Below are positions 1-7,661 of a stretch of DNA of 64,000 nucleotides, piece by piece. The translations under genes and the position numbers were made by a program. Position 1 is the stretch's first letter. Every line of letters starts with the position of its first letter. A model generated the notes under the pieces. It was given only the letters and a program-made list of their open reading frames with translations. It made no database searches and had not been told where the DNA came from. The DNA is from Shewanella mangrovi (GTDB lineage Bacteria; Pseudomonadota; Gammaproteobacteria; Enterobacterales; Shewanellaceae), in the NCBI RefSeq assembly GCF_000753795.1, contig NZ_JPEO01000006.1, forward strand, positions 1-64,000, given 5' to 3'.

Positions 1-165
1 AGTGGGTGCGCATTATAGGGACATCAGAAAAGTGCGCAAGCGGAAATATTAAAAATATCTTTCAACAGCGTAATAAATGCACGATTAAACATTTTGATTA
101 CACATTGAAAACTAAAGGCAAGCACAAAGGTCTTTACACAATAACAAAACCACCTATCAATTAAC
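1..165. other. Left-edge non-coding stretch
   Basis: This AT-rich stretch lies downstream of pssA. I see no credible gene and no strong rho-independent terminator in it. A possible 74-codon reading frame on the minus strand has no family resemblance and overlaps the end of pssA. Confidence 0.5.
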
Positions 166-981
166 TTAATGCTTCTCTTGTTGCTGGGATTCCGGCATAG
201 ATTCAGCAGTCGGTATAATAGTATCGACATCCTCATCACCAATAACATCCGAGACTTTTAGCTTTTCTACACTTCTGAGTGTCGTAAAAGGACCTGAGCA
301 CGCATATAGATAGAAGAGGCAACAGAGGATTAATGCAGGGTCTACTGAAATCACCACAAATACAGCAACCACCAATAACATGACTAAGAAGTTAACTTTG
401 CCGCGCCAATCGATCTCTTTAAATGAGGCATAACGGAAATTGCTGACCATGAGTAACCCCGTTGCCGCCGTTATCAGCCCAAATAACCAAGACACAGAAG
501 TCGCTTCAACCCCATAGTCCTGTCCAACCCAAACAGAGCCTGCAATAATTGCGGCCGCTGCCGGACTAGCTAGTCCCTGAAAATAACGCTTATCAGCAAT
601 ACCCACTTGTGTATTAAAGCGTGCCAGACGTAACGCAGCGCCTGCACAATAGATAAAGCAAGCTAGCCAACCTATTTTACCTAATTCAGATAATCCCCAA
701 TTGTAGGCAATCAATGCTGGCGCCATACCAAAGGACACCATATCCGCCATCGAATCATATTCAGCACCGAAGGCACTTTGAGTATTGGTCAGGCGTGCCA
801 TTCGTCCATCGAGGCCATCGAATATCATCGCGACAAAGATAGCGATGGCTGAAGCCTCAAAGCGATCATTCATCGACGCAATAACGGCATAAAATCCGGA
901 AAATAGTCCTGCAGTTGTAAGCAGGTTTGGTAACAGATAAATCCCTTTGTTTTTTACTGTTGGCATAGAAGAATTTTGCAT
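166..981 (-). CDS. pssA: CDP-diacylglycerol--serine O-phosphatidyltransferase
   Basis: This integral membrane enzyme joins CDP-diacylglycerol and L-serine to make phosphatidylserine, the precursor of phosphatidylethanolamine. The CDP-alcohol phosphatidyltransferase signature D-G-x2-A-R-x8-G-x3-D-x3-D is complete (DGLDGRMARL, then GAEYDSMAD), and several hydrophobic segments follow it. It is therefore the CDP-alcohol family (Bacillus-type) enzyme, not the phospholipase-D-like PssA of E. coli. I chose the ATG at 981 (about 271 residues); an upstream TTG at 993 and a downstream ATG at 966 are alternatives. It diverges from the DUF4124 gene across about 90 bp. Confidence 0.9.
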   Translation of the reverse strand: MQNSSMPTVKNKGIYLLPNLLTTAGLFSGFYAVIASMNDRFEASAIAIFVAMIFDGLDGRMARLTNTQSAFGAEYDSMADMVSFGMAPALIAYNWGLSELGKIGWLACFIYCAGAALRLARFNTQVGIADKRYFQGLASPAAAAIIAGSVWVGQDYGVEATSVSWLFGLITAATGLLMVSNFRYASFKEIDWRGKVNFLVMLLVVAVFVVISVDPALILCCLFYLYACSGPFTTLRSVEKLKVSDVIGDEDVDTIIPTAESMPESQQQEKH

Positions 982-1074
982 ACACTTATCCAAGACATGT
1001 TATAACGATGCATAGTGGCCAAAGATAGCACAGTAAATACTCATCTGTGCATAACCGACGGACGGATTTGAACA

Positions 1075-1512
1075 ATGTTAAGGAACAGTTTGTTAGTCGT
1101 CATGCTAGCAATGCTAGCGCTGCCAATCGCCAACGCCACCACTATCTATAAGTGGGTTGATAAAAATGGGGTTGCTCATTTTAGTCAGGACCCACCAGCC
1201 GAAGGCGAACAAGTTCAGCAACTCGATGCAGCCAGCATGGAACCGAAGAAAATAGGCACGGTTGCTCCAGAGAGAAGCGAACCTGCTGCAGCACCTGAGA
1301 CTGCTACGAGTAAAGCCACTGTGCAAAATGCTGAGCAGGCAAAGTCTATTTGTGAACAAGCCACCTTTCAGTTAAATGTGCTCAACACTCACACGCGCTT
1401 ACAACGTACTGATCCCGCCACAGGTGAAACTGTACAGATGACAGAAGAAGAGCGACAACAGCAAATCGCCACACAACAAGAGCGAATTAAATTGTTCTGT
1501 GGCAAATCTTAA
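1075..1512 (+). CDS. DUF4124 domain-containing secreted protein
   Basis: This is a 145-residue exported protein of unknown function. Residues 1-21 form a typical Sec signal peptide ending ANA. The DUF4124 core follows directly (TIYKWVDKNGVAHFSQDPP), a short beta-rich module common in gammaproteobacterial envelope proteins. The middle is Ala/Glu/Thr rich and low in complexity, and the C-terminal third is helical and Gln rich. Two cysteines, around residues 92 and 142, could form a disulfide. A bidirectional hairpin terminator follows and is shared with convergent clpB. Confidence 0.8.
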   Translation: MLRNSLLVVMLAMLALPIANATTIYKWVDKNGVAHFSQDPPAEGEQVQQLDAASMEPKKIGTVAPERSEPAAAPETATSKATVQNAEQAKSICEQATFQLNVLNTHTRLQRTDPATGETVQMTEEERQQQIATQQERIKLFCGKS

Positions 1513-1534
1513 GCATTTGTTGGCTATCCCAAAC

Positions 1535-1562
1535 AAAAAGGAGCGCAACGCGCTCCTTTTTA
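1535..1562. terminator. Bidirectional terminator, DUF4124 gene / clpB
   Basis: The hairpin AAAAAGGAGCG-caa-CGCTCCTTTTT has A and T tracts on opposite sides. It can therefore terminate both the rightward DUF4124 gene and leftward clpB. Confidence 0.85.
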
Positions 1563-1571
1563 GCATTTTCC

Positions 1572-4145
1572 CTATTGACGGAAAGTCAGCTCACCTTCTC
1601 GAAAATCAACATGGATGGTTTTGCCTGGCAACAACTTACCTTGCAGTAAGCTTTGCGCTAATGGGTTTTCCACCTCTTGCTGCAAGGCGCGTTTCAACGG
1701 CCGCGCACCATAGACAGGATCAAACCCGGCTTTGGCAATAAAGTCCAAAGCAGCATCGCTGATGTCCAATTGATACTCTTTTTCAGCCAAACGTTGGCGC
1801 AAAGTTTCAATCTGAATCGCCGCAATACTCTTGATATGTTCAGCTTCCAACGGATGGAACACTACGGTTTCATCAATACGGTTCAAGAACTCAGGACGAA
1901 AGTGCATCTGCACCACGTTCAGTACTTGCTGCTTCATCTCATCATAAGATGCGGTAGCAAAGTGTTCCTGAATCACATCGGAACCTAAGTTAGATGTCAT
2001 GATCACCACCGCATTGCGGAAGTCCACTGTGCGGCCTTGTCCATCAGTCAGTCGACCATCATCCAAAACTTGCAGCAAGATATTGAACACATCAGGGTGC
2101 GCCTTTTCTACTTCATCGAGCAGAATCACTGAATATGGACGACGGCGAACAGCCTCGGTCAGATAACCACCTTCTTCGTAGCCGACATATCCCGGAGGCG
2201 CGCCAACCAAACGCGACACAGAGTGTTTCTCCATGAATTCCGACATATCGATACGTACCATTGCGCCTTCGGTATCGAACAGGAATTTCGCTAGCGATTT
2301 ACACAGCTCGGTTTTCCCGACCCCGGTAGGCCCTAAGAATAGAAACGAACCAATTGGGCGGTTAGGATCGGCTAAGCCCGCGCGGCTACGACGAATCGCA
2401 TTCGCCACCGCATCAACCGCTTCACTTTGGCCAATCACTCGCTCATGCAGCGCATCTTCCATATGCAGCAGCTTTTCGCGCTCACCTTCCAGCATTTTTG
2501 ACACAGGAATGCCGGTAGCTTTCGATAGCACTTCCGCAATCTCAACATCAGTAACCTTGTTACGGAGTAACTGCATATCCTGCATTTCTGCTTGTGCCGC
2601 CAGATCCAGCTGTTTTTCCAACTCTGGAATACGGCCATATTGCAACTCAGACATACGGGTTAAGTCACTGGCACGACGAGCCACTTCCAAATCCATACGC
2701 GCTTGTTCGAGGTCAGCCTTAATATGCTGAGTTCCCGCTAACGCGGCTTTCTCGGTAAACCACACTTCGTTCAGTTCTGCCGCTTTACGTTCAACATCAT
2801 CCAACTCGGTACGCAGATGGTCGAGGCGTTTACGGCTGGCTTCATCGTTCTCTTTTACCAACGCTTGCTCTTCCAACTTCAATTGGATGGCTCGGCGCTC
2901 TAATTTATCTAGCGGCTCAGGTTTAGAGTCGATCTGTAGACGAATGCTTGAGGCTGCCTCATCGATCAGATCGATAGCTTTATCCGGCAGCTTACGGTCG
3001 GAGATATAACGGTGCGACATGGTCGCTGCTGCCACAATCGCCGGATCGGTGATCTCTACGTGGTGATGCAGCTCATAGCGTTCCTTCAAACCACGTAAAA
3101 TGGCGATGGTGTCTTCCACGCTAGGTTCATCCACCAGCACTTTTTGGAAACGACGCTCCAATGCAGCATCTTTTTCCACATACTGACGATATTCATCTAA
3201 TGTGGTCGCGCCAACGCAGTGCAGTTCACCACGCGCCAACGCCGGTTTGAGCATGTTGCCGGCATCCATCGAGCCTTCAGATTTGCCCGCCCCCACCATA
3301 GTATGCAGTTCATCAATGAACAGGATGACTTGGCCTTCTTCCTGCGACAATTCATTAAGCACTGCTTTCAAGCGCTCTTCGAATTCACCGCGATATTTTG
3401 CCCCGGCCACTAACGATCCCATATCCAGCGATAATACGCGTTTGTTTTTGATACCTTCGGGAACCTCGCCATTAACAATACGTTGCGCTAAACCTTCAAC
3501 GATGGCGGTTTTACCGACACCAGGCTCACCAATCAACACCGGGTTATTTTTGCTGCGGCGTTGTAACACCTGAATGGTACGGCGAATTTCGTCGTCACGG
3601 CCAATAACCGGATCCAGCTTGCCTTGTTCGGCGCGTTCGGTGAGATCGACAGTATATTTTTTCAGAGCTTGGCGCTGATCTTCGGCATTGGGATCATCCA
3701 CTTTCTGACCGCCACGGATCTGCTCGATGGTTTTTTCCATCAGCTCTTTGGTGGCACCAGCTTGTTTCAAGCATTTTGCCAGCACATCACCGCCTTCTAA
3801 TGCGGCGAGTACAAAGAGCTCGCTAGAAATGAATTTATCGCTACGCTTTTGCGCTAGCTTGTCACACAGATTTAGCAAACGGATCAAAGCCTGTGACAGT
3901 TGCACGTCACCGCCAGTACCTTCAATCTGTGGCAGACGTTCCAGCTCTTGGGTCAATAACGAACGCAAGGTACTGACCTGAATCCCCGCCTGCGTCAGCA
4001 AAGGGTGGATCGAGCCAGAATCTTGGTTTAACAAAGCCATCATCAGATGGACAGGTTCTATAAACTGATGATCGCGTCCTAGCGCCAGAGACTGTGCATC
4101 TGAGATAGCAATTTGGAATTTGTTGGTCATACGATCGAGTCGCAT
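1572..4145 (-). CDS. clpB: ATP-dependent disaggregase ClpB
   Basis: This hexameric AAA+ chaperone works with DnaK to pull apart protein aggregates after heat shock. At 857 residues it matches the E. coli length. Order of domains: Clp N domain (about 1-145), AAA1 with Walker A GEPGVGKT near residue 206, the long coiled-coil middle domain (about 400-525), AAA2 with Walker A GPTGVGKT near 605, and the C-terminal D2-small domain. The start at 4145 ([11 protein letters not shown]) matches the family N-terminus and has a strong AGGAGGGG ribosome site. An in-frame TTG at 4166 would put that site inside the gene, so I reject it. A sigma-32-type promoter lies upstream. Confidence 0.97.
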   Translation of the reverse strand: MRLDRMTNKFQIAISDAQSLALGRDHQFIEPVHLMMALLNQDSGSIHPLLTQAGIQVSTLRSLLTQELERLPQIEGTGGDVQLSQALIRLLNLCDKLAQKRSDKFISSELFVLAALEGGDVLAKCLKQAGATKELMEKTIEQIRGGQKVDDPNAEDQRQALKKYTVDLTERAEQGKLDPVIGRDDEIRRTIQVLQRRSKNNPVLIGEPGVGKTAIVEGLAQRIVNGEVPEGIKNKRVLSLDMGSLVAGAKYRGEFEERLKAVLNELSQEEGQVILFIDELHTMVGAGKSEGSMDAGNMLKPALARGELHCVGATTLDEYRQYVEKDAALERRFQKVLVDEPSVEDTIAILRGLKERYELHHHVEITDPAIVAAATMSHRYISDRKLPDKAIDLIDEAASSIRLQIDSKPEPLDKLERRAIQLKLEEQALVKENDEASRKRLDHLRTELDDVERKAAELNEVWFTEKAALAGTQHIKADLEQARMDLEVARRASDLTRMSELQYGRIPELEKQLDLAAQAEMQDMQLLRNKVTDVEIAEVLSKATGIPVSKMLEGEREKLLHMEDALHERVIGQSEAVDAVANAIRRSRAGLADPNRPIGSFLFLGPTGVGKTELCKSLAKFLFDTEGAMVRIDMSEFMEKHSVSRLVGAPPGYVGYEEGGYLTEAVRRRPYSVILLDEVEKAHPDVFNILLQVLDDGRLTDGQGRTVDFRNAVVIMTSNLGSDVIQEHFATASYDEMKQQVLNVVQMHFRPEFLNRIDETVVFHPLEAEHIKSIAAIQIETLRQRLAEKEYQLDISDAALDFIAKAGFDPVYGARPLKRALQQEVENPLAQSLLQGKLLPGKTIHVDFREGELTFRQ

Positions 4146-4193
4146 ATCCCCTCCTAACAATCTCAAAATAGAGGAATAACTTCGTTGTTTTAA

Positions 4194-4221
4194 ATGTGGG
4201 GGTAATTGGGGCTAATTCAAG
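4194..4221 (-). promoter_or_regulatory. Sigma-32 (heat-shock) promoter of clpB
   Basis: Read leftward, CTTGAA (4221-4216), a 14-nt spacer and CCCCACAT (4201-4194) closely match the RpoH consensus CTTGAA-N13-16-CCCCATNT. The -10 lies about 50 nt before the clpB start. This is the expected control for clpB and supports the gene call. Confidence 0.8.
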
Positions 4222-4288
4222 CCTGAGGAGAAAGAATTTTGCTTGTTCGCTGAACAATTTTGCTGACGAAACCGCTGCGACTTACGCT

Positions 4289-5017
4289 TTAATCACGCCA
4301 GATAAGCGACGCCATGCGGCCAGTAACCGATTCTCTGCGATATGAAAAATAACGCGTATCAAGCGTGTAAGTACAATCACCCAATGAATAGATGTGGACA
4401 ACACCTGCCGCTTCAAGGCGCAACTGCGCAAGCTTGGCTAAATCAGCAAGATATTTCCCCGCGGAATTGGCCATGGTTGAGGGCTGAAAACACAATGCAG
4501 CATTAGGGGTATTAGCTAAAAAAGCCGCCCGCACCTCTGACCCGACTTCAAAAGCTTTTGGACCAATCGCAGGACCAAGATAAGCATACAACTCGCTACC
4601 TTGGGCAAATTTTGCCACGCCCGCTTCCAAAATCCCATTGCAGAGCCCGCGCCAGCCTGCATGCAATGCTGCGATTTGCTGCCCGCTCGCATCACATAAA
4701 AGTACCGGTAGACAATCTGCGGTCATCACGGCCAATACGGTTTGCGCTTGTTGGCTAAAGGCTCCATCAGCACGCCGATTGGCATCAGAGTCGACATCAA
4801 CGACATCGACACCATGCACCTGTGTTAGCCACTGCGGCATCGCAGGCAATGCAAACTGCTCTTGCAGTAGCTCTCGGTTGCGAGTCACTGCGATTGGATC
4901 ATCCTCAACATGGTCGCCTAGATTAAGGCTATCATATGGCGCCTTACTGACGCCGCCATGGCGATCAGTAAAGGCAATATGGACACCTGATGGGATAAAC
5001 CAGTCAGCGGGGATCAA
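4289..5017 (-). CDS. pgeF: Peptidoglycan editing factor / laccase-domain protein YfiH
   Basis: This 242-residue cytoplasmic protein belongs to the YfiH/PgeF family. In E. coli the family member prevents L-serine from replacing L-alanine in peptidoglycan precursors; older names call it a polyphenol oxidase. Family blocks are clear: the N-terminal THR-like block (TDRHGGVSKAPYDSLNLGDHV), VMTADCLPVL, HAGWRG and LGPAIGPKAFEVG. The His and Cys of TADCLPV and HAGW are the metal ligands in the family. The start is a TTG whose TTGA overlaps the rluD stop, so translation is probably coupled to rluD. Confidence 0.9.
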   Translation of the reverse strand: MIPADWFIPSGVHIAFTDRHGGVSKAPYDSLNLGDHVEDDPIAVTRNRELLQEQFALPAMPQWLTQVHGVDVVDVDSDANRRADGAFSQQAQTVLAVMTADCLPVLLCDASGQQIAALHAGWRGLCNGILEAGVAKFAQGSELYAYLGPAIGPKAFEVGSEVRAAFLANTPNAALCFQPSTMANSAGKYLADLAKLAQLRLEAAGVVHIYSLGDCTYTLDTRYFSYRRESVTGRMASLIWRD

Positions 5018-5991
5018 TAGAGCATATCCTCTGGGTGTTCTTCCGTATCTTTACGTAATGCTTTGGTCAGTGCCACCATGTCATCAGGAATTGGCGCTTG
5101 CCAGCTCATCACTTCCAAATCGATGGGATGGACTAACTCCAGACGAATCGCATGCAAAGCTTGGCGCTTAAAGCCTTTCAGCACTTCAATAAATTCTGGG
5201 CTGGCCGACTTTGGCGGTTTTGGACGACCGCCATAAACTGGATCGCCCACCAACACATGGCCGATATGCGCCATATGCACACGAATTTGGTGAGTACGGC
5301 CAGTTTCAAGGCGCAAGCGCAGGCGCGTATGCGCACGGAATTTTTCCGCTACACGATAATGCGTTACCGACGGACGACCACTATGATGCACTGCCATGTG
5401 CGTGCGCTTGGTTGGATGGCGGCCAATGGGTTCATCCACAGTGCCACCAGCCGTCATGGTGCCCATGACTATCGCTTCATACTCACGAGTGATGTCACGC
5501 GCTTGCAGTGCAGCAACCAGATGGGTTTGTGCCTCAACGGTTTTCGCCACCACCATCAAACCTGTGGTGTCTTTGTCGAGACGATGCACAATACCAGCAC
5601 GCGGGACATGCTCGATATTGGGACAATGATGCAGCAAAGCATTCATCAAAGTGCCATCATGATTACCGGCGCCGGGATGTACCACCAACCCAGCTTGTTT
5701 GTTAATCACCAAAATATGGTCATCTTCATAAACAATATCGAGGTCGATGGCTTGCGCTTCGGCGACTGTTTCTTCTTCAATCTGCGCATTAATTTCAATA
5801 ATCTGTGCTTCGAGCACTTTTTCTCGAGGACGAGTGACAACCTCGCCATCAATGCTTACATTACCAGCCAGAATCCACTCTTTGAGGCGTGTTCTGGAAT
5901 AATCAGCAAACAATTCGGCCACAGCCTGATCTAATCTCTGGCCTGTTTGGGTTGCTGATATCTCGCTTTTTAGATTAATCTCTTGCGTCAT
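5014..5991 (-). CDS. rluD: 23S rRNA pseudouridine(1911/1915/1917) synthase RluD
   Basis: RluD isomerises uridines in helix 69 of 23S rRNA, which is needed for normal ribosome assembly and growth. An N-terminal S4 RNA-binding domain (about 15-80) precedes the RluA-type catalytic domain with the motif HRLDKDTTGL, in which the Asp is the nucleophile. I chose the ATG at 5991 (MTQEINLKSE, 325 residues; E. coli 326); an in-frame TTG at 6006 is upstream. It is followed by pgeF with a 4-base overlap and diverges from bamD, the same arrangement as in E. coli. Confidence 0.95.
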   Translation of the reverse strand: MTQEINLKSEISATQTGQRLDQAVAELFADYSRTRLKEWILAGNVSIDGEVVTRPREKVLEAQIIEINAQIEEETVAEAQAIDLDIVYEDDHILVINKQAGLVVHPGAGNHDGTLMNALLHHCPNIEHVPRAGIVHRLDKDTTGLMVVAKTVEAQTHLVAALQARDITREYEAIVMGTMTAGGTVDEPIGRHPTKRTHMAVHHSGRPSVTHYRVAEKFRAHTRLRLRLETGRTHQIRVHMAHIGHVLVGDPVYGGRPKPPKSASPEFIEVLKGFKRQALHAIRLELVHPIDLEVMSWQAPIPDDMVALTKALRKDTEEHPEDMLY

Positions 5992-5992
5992 A

Positions 5993-6020
5993 GGAACCGT
6001 CCCCAAATATTGGGGTCATA
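5993..6020 (+). promoter_or_regulatory. Candidate sigma-E promoter of bamD
   Basis: GGAAC at 5993-5997 and GTCATA at 6015-6020 are 17 nt apart, fitting the RpoE pattern GGAACTT-N15-GTCTAA. E. coli bamD (yfiO) is a known sigma-E target, so this is plausible. The spacer holds a CCCCAA/TTGGGG inverted repeat (6001-6015). The site sits directly on the divergent rluD start. Confidence 0.5.
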
Positions 6021-6116
6021 GAACTGTGTTAATTCAGTTAAACACGGGAATTGACCATTTTATCGCGAAATGGTGAATTTCTTAACAACAACTTTCAAAA
6101 AGACACCAATAGAAGT

Positions 6117-6881
6117 ATGCATATATTTGTCAAAGGCGCTGCCATCGCCTTTTTTTCATTGGCCCTAGCAGCATGTAGTAGCAATCCAGATGACGGTTTT
6201 ACCGGCAAAGAGACAGTTGATGTGCTCTACAGCCAAGCGCAAACGGCTATGACCAATGGCAACTTTGCTAAAGCAGCAAAAACATTGGAGCAGATGGACT
6301 CTCGCTTCCCGTTTGGTGCCTATAAAGATCAGGTTCAACTGGATCTGATTTATGCATACTACAAGCAGGACAGCACTGCTGACGCGCTGGCTAACATTGA
6401 TAAGTTTTTAAAACTTAACCCGACCCATCCCAACAGTGACTACGTGATTTATATGCGCGGTCTGGTGAACATGCAGGCCGATAACTATTTCCTGCACAAT
6501 ATGTTGAACATCGACCGTACTGACCGTGATCCTCAGTATGCGCAGGATGCCTTCAAAGATTTCAACCGCTTATTACGTAGTTACCCGAATAGCAAATATG
6601 CAGCCGATGCACAGCAACGCATGCAGTATTTGAAAGACCGTCTCGCAAGTTACGCGATTCGTGTGGCGGAATACTACATCAAGATTGATGCATGGAGCGC
6701 AGCAGCCGTTCGCGCACAAACCGTACTCGAAACCTATAGCGACACGCCTTACGTTGAACGTGGACTGGAAATTATGGCGCAAGCCTACCAAGAACTCGGA
6801 CAGACCAAGATGCGTCAACACGTATTAGAAGTAATGAAGGCCAACTTCCCTGCCAATGAATTAGTGGCAAATAACGGCTAA
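6117..6881 (+). CDS. bamD: Outer membrane protein assembly factor BamD
   Basis: BamD is the essential lipoprotein of the BAM complex, which inserts beta-barrel proteins into the outer membrane. From the ATG at 6117 the protein has a short lipoprotein signal with lipobox LAAC, then about 230 residues of TPR-like helical repeats (YSQAQTAMTNGNFAKAAKTLE, DAFKDFNRLLRSYPNSKYA). The length, about 254, is normal. A longer in-frame reading from 6051 adds 22 residues that would spoil the lipoprotein signal, so the later start is preferred. A hairpin terminator follows. Confidence 0.95.
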   Translation: MHIFVKGAAIAFFSLALAACSSNPDDGFTGKETVDVLYSQAQTAMTNGNFAKAAKTLEQMDSRFPFGAYKDQVQLDLIYAYYKQDSTADALANIDKFLKLNPTHPNSDYVIYMRGLVNMQADNYFLHNMLNIDRTDRDPQYAQDAFKDFNRLLRSYPNSKYAADAQQRMQYLKDRLASYAIRVAEYYIKIDAWSAAAVRAQTVLETYSDTPYVERGLEIMAQAYQELGQTKMRQHVLEVMKANFPANELVANNG

Positions 6882-6897
6882 TAGTTAAACCCAGACT

Positions 6898-6926
6898 AAA
6901 GCCCCTATAACAGGGGCTTTTTTATT
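6898..6926 (+). terminator. bamD terminator
   Basis: AAAGCCCCT-ataac-AGGGGCTTTTTT, a GC-rich stem followed by a T run, lies about 20 nt after the bamD stop. Between here and the tRNA promoter (6927-7092) I see only a weak hairpin (AAAGGCGC/GCGCTTTT, 6986-7008) and no gene. Confidence 0.85.
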
Positions 6927-7092
6927 GGGATTGTCGCTTAAATCTTTGCGCTAGACGACAAAACCCACGTCTTTGAATCCGCCGGAAAGGCGCATAAATG
7001 GGCGCTTTTACGCCATCGAAGCACAGTGCGAATTCTTTTCGAATAAAACTTGCTCAAACGCTCGATGTTTTGAAATATTTCTTAGAAAAGAG

Positions 7093-7121
7093 TTGACTCA
7101 AAACCACAAAAGCCTTTTAAT
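7093..7121 (+). promoter_or_regulatory. tRNA operon promoter
   Basis: TTGACT (7093-7098), a 17-nt spacer and TTTAAT (7116-7121) form a good sigma-70 promoter just upstream of tRNA-Phe. A GC-rich stretch (GCACGCC) follows the -10, the discriminator type usually seen at stringently controlled stable-RNA promoters. Confidence 0.75.
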
Positions 7122-7131
7122 GCACGCCGTC

Positions 7132-7207
7132 GCCCGAATAGCTCAGTTGGTAGAGCAGCGGATTGAAAATCCGCGTGTCCCTGGTTCGATTCCGGGTTCG
7201 GGCACCA
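7132..7207 (+). tRNA. tRNA-Phe (anticodon GAA)
   Basis: A complete 76-nt cloverleaf: acceptor GCCCGAA pairs with TTCGGGC, the D-loop has AGTTGGTAGAGCA, the anticodon GAA is at 7165-7167, the T-loop is TTCGATT, and the CCA is encoded. It is the first gene of the tRNA operon. Confidence 0.97.
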
Positions 7208-7256
7208 CCTTTATTTTAAAGGTGTCGGGAAACCGAAAAATATAGTTAAGTACAGT

Positions 7257-7343
7257 GCAGGTGTGGTGGAATTGGTAGACACGCCAGCTTCAGGTGCTGG
7301 TGCCCTCACGGGCGTGGAAGTTCAAGTCTTCTCACCTGTACCA
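7257..7343 (+). tRNA. tRNA-Leu (anticodon CAG), copy 1
   Basis: An 87-nt class II tRNA. The anticodon arm is CCAGC-TTCAGGT-GCTGG with anticodon CAG, the long variable arm is TGCCCTCACGGGCG, the T-loop is TTCAAGT and CCA is encoded. The acceptor GCAGGTG/CACCTGT has a G1-U72 wobble at its end. Confidence 0.97.
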
Positions 7344-7378
7344 ACTATATAAAATCGATTATCCTGAGACTCTGTTGT

Positions 7379-7465
7379 GCAGGTGTGGTGGAATTGGTAG
7401 ACACGCCAGCTTCAGGTGCTGGTGCCCTCACGGGCGTGGAAGTTCAAGTCTTCTCACCTGTACCA
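7379..7465 (+). tRNA. tRNA-Leu (anticodon CAG), copy 2
   Basis: Identical to copy 1 in all 87 bases. It starts exactly 122 bp after it and is separated by the 35-bp spacer that recurs before copy 3. Confidence 0.97.
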
Positions 7466-7500
7466 ACTATATAAAATCGATTATCCTGAGACTCTGTTGT

Positions 7501-7587
7501 GCAGGTGTGGTGGAATTGGTAGACACGCCAGCTTCAGGTGCTGGTGCCCTCACGGGCGTGGAAGTTCAAGTCTTCTCACCTGTACCA
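7501..7587 (+). tRNA. tRNA-Leu (anticodon CAG), copy 3
   Basis: Identical to copies 1 and 2, again 122 bp after the previous start. It is followed directly by the operon terminator rather than by another spacer. Confidence 0.97.
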
Positions 7588-7590
7588 ACT

Positions 7591-7618
7591 AAAGACCTCG
7601 TTTTTACGAGGTTTTTTT
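7591..7618 (+). terminator. tRNA operon terminator
   Basis: The hairpin ACCTCG-tttttA-CGAGGT followed by seven T residues lies just after the last tRNA-Leu. Confidence 0.85.
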
Positions 7619-7661
7619 GTATCTAAATTTCGTCATTGGCATCCCTGCCGAACTATCCTCA

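Larger units (their letters stand above)
7257..7587 (+). repeat. 122-bp tandem repeat of tRNA-Leu plus spacer
   Basis: Three 87-bp tRNA-Leu(CAG) genes are joined by two identical 35-bp spacers (starting ACTATATAAAATCGATTATC). The perfect spacer identity shows recent tandem duplication or ongoing gene conversion, because spacers are under little constraint. Confidence 0.95.

Noticed and set aside
24..248. 74-codon minus-strand frame at the left edge
   Set aside because: Overlaps the 3' end of pssA on the same strand in another frame, with no ribosome site and biased hydrophobic composition.
2233..2730. Long plus-strand reading frame inside clpB
   Set aside because: Ser/Arg-rich shadow of the clpB coding strand, with no ribosome site.
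4146..4166. Upstream TTG start for clpB
   Set aside because: It would bury the strong AGGAGGGG ribosome site inside the gene; the ATG at 4145 gives the family N-terminus.
5152..5934. 260-codon plus-strand frame opposite rluD
   Set aside because: Shadow of rluD; His/Met-rich translation without any family pattern.
7257..7587. Regular repeats resembling a CRISPR array
   Set aside because: The repeat unit is a complete tRNA-Leu and the spacers are identical, the opposite of CRISPR spacers; no cas genes.
6973..7626. Apparent small protein genes across the tRNA cluster
   Set aside because: They read straight through tRNA-Phe and the tRNA-Leu copies; the repeated peptide is only the translated tRNA repeat.
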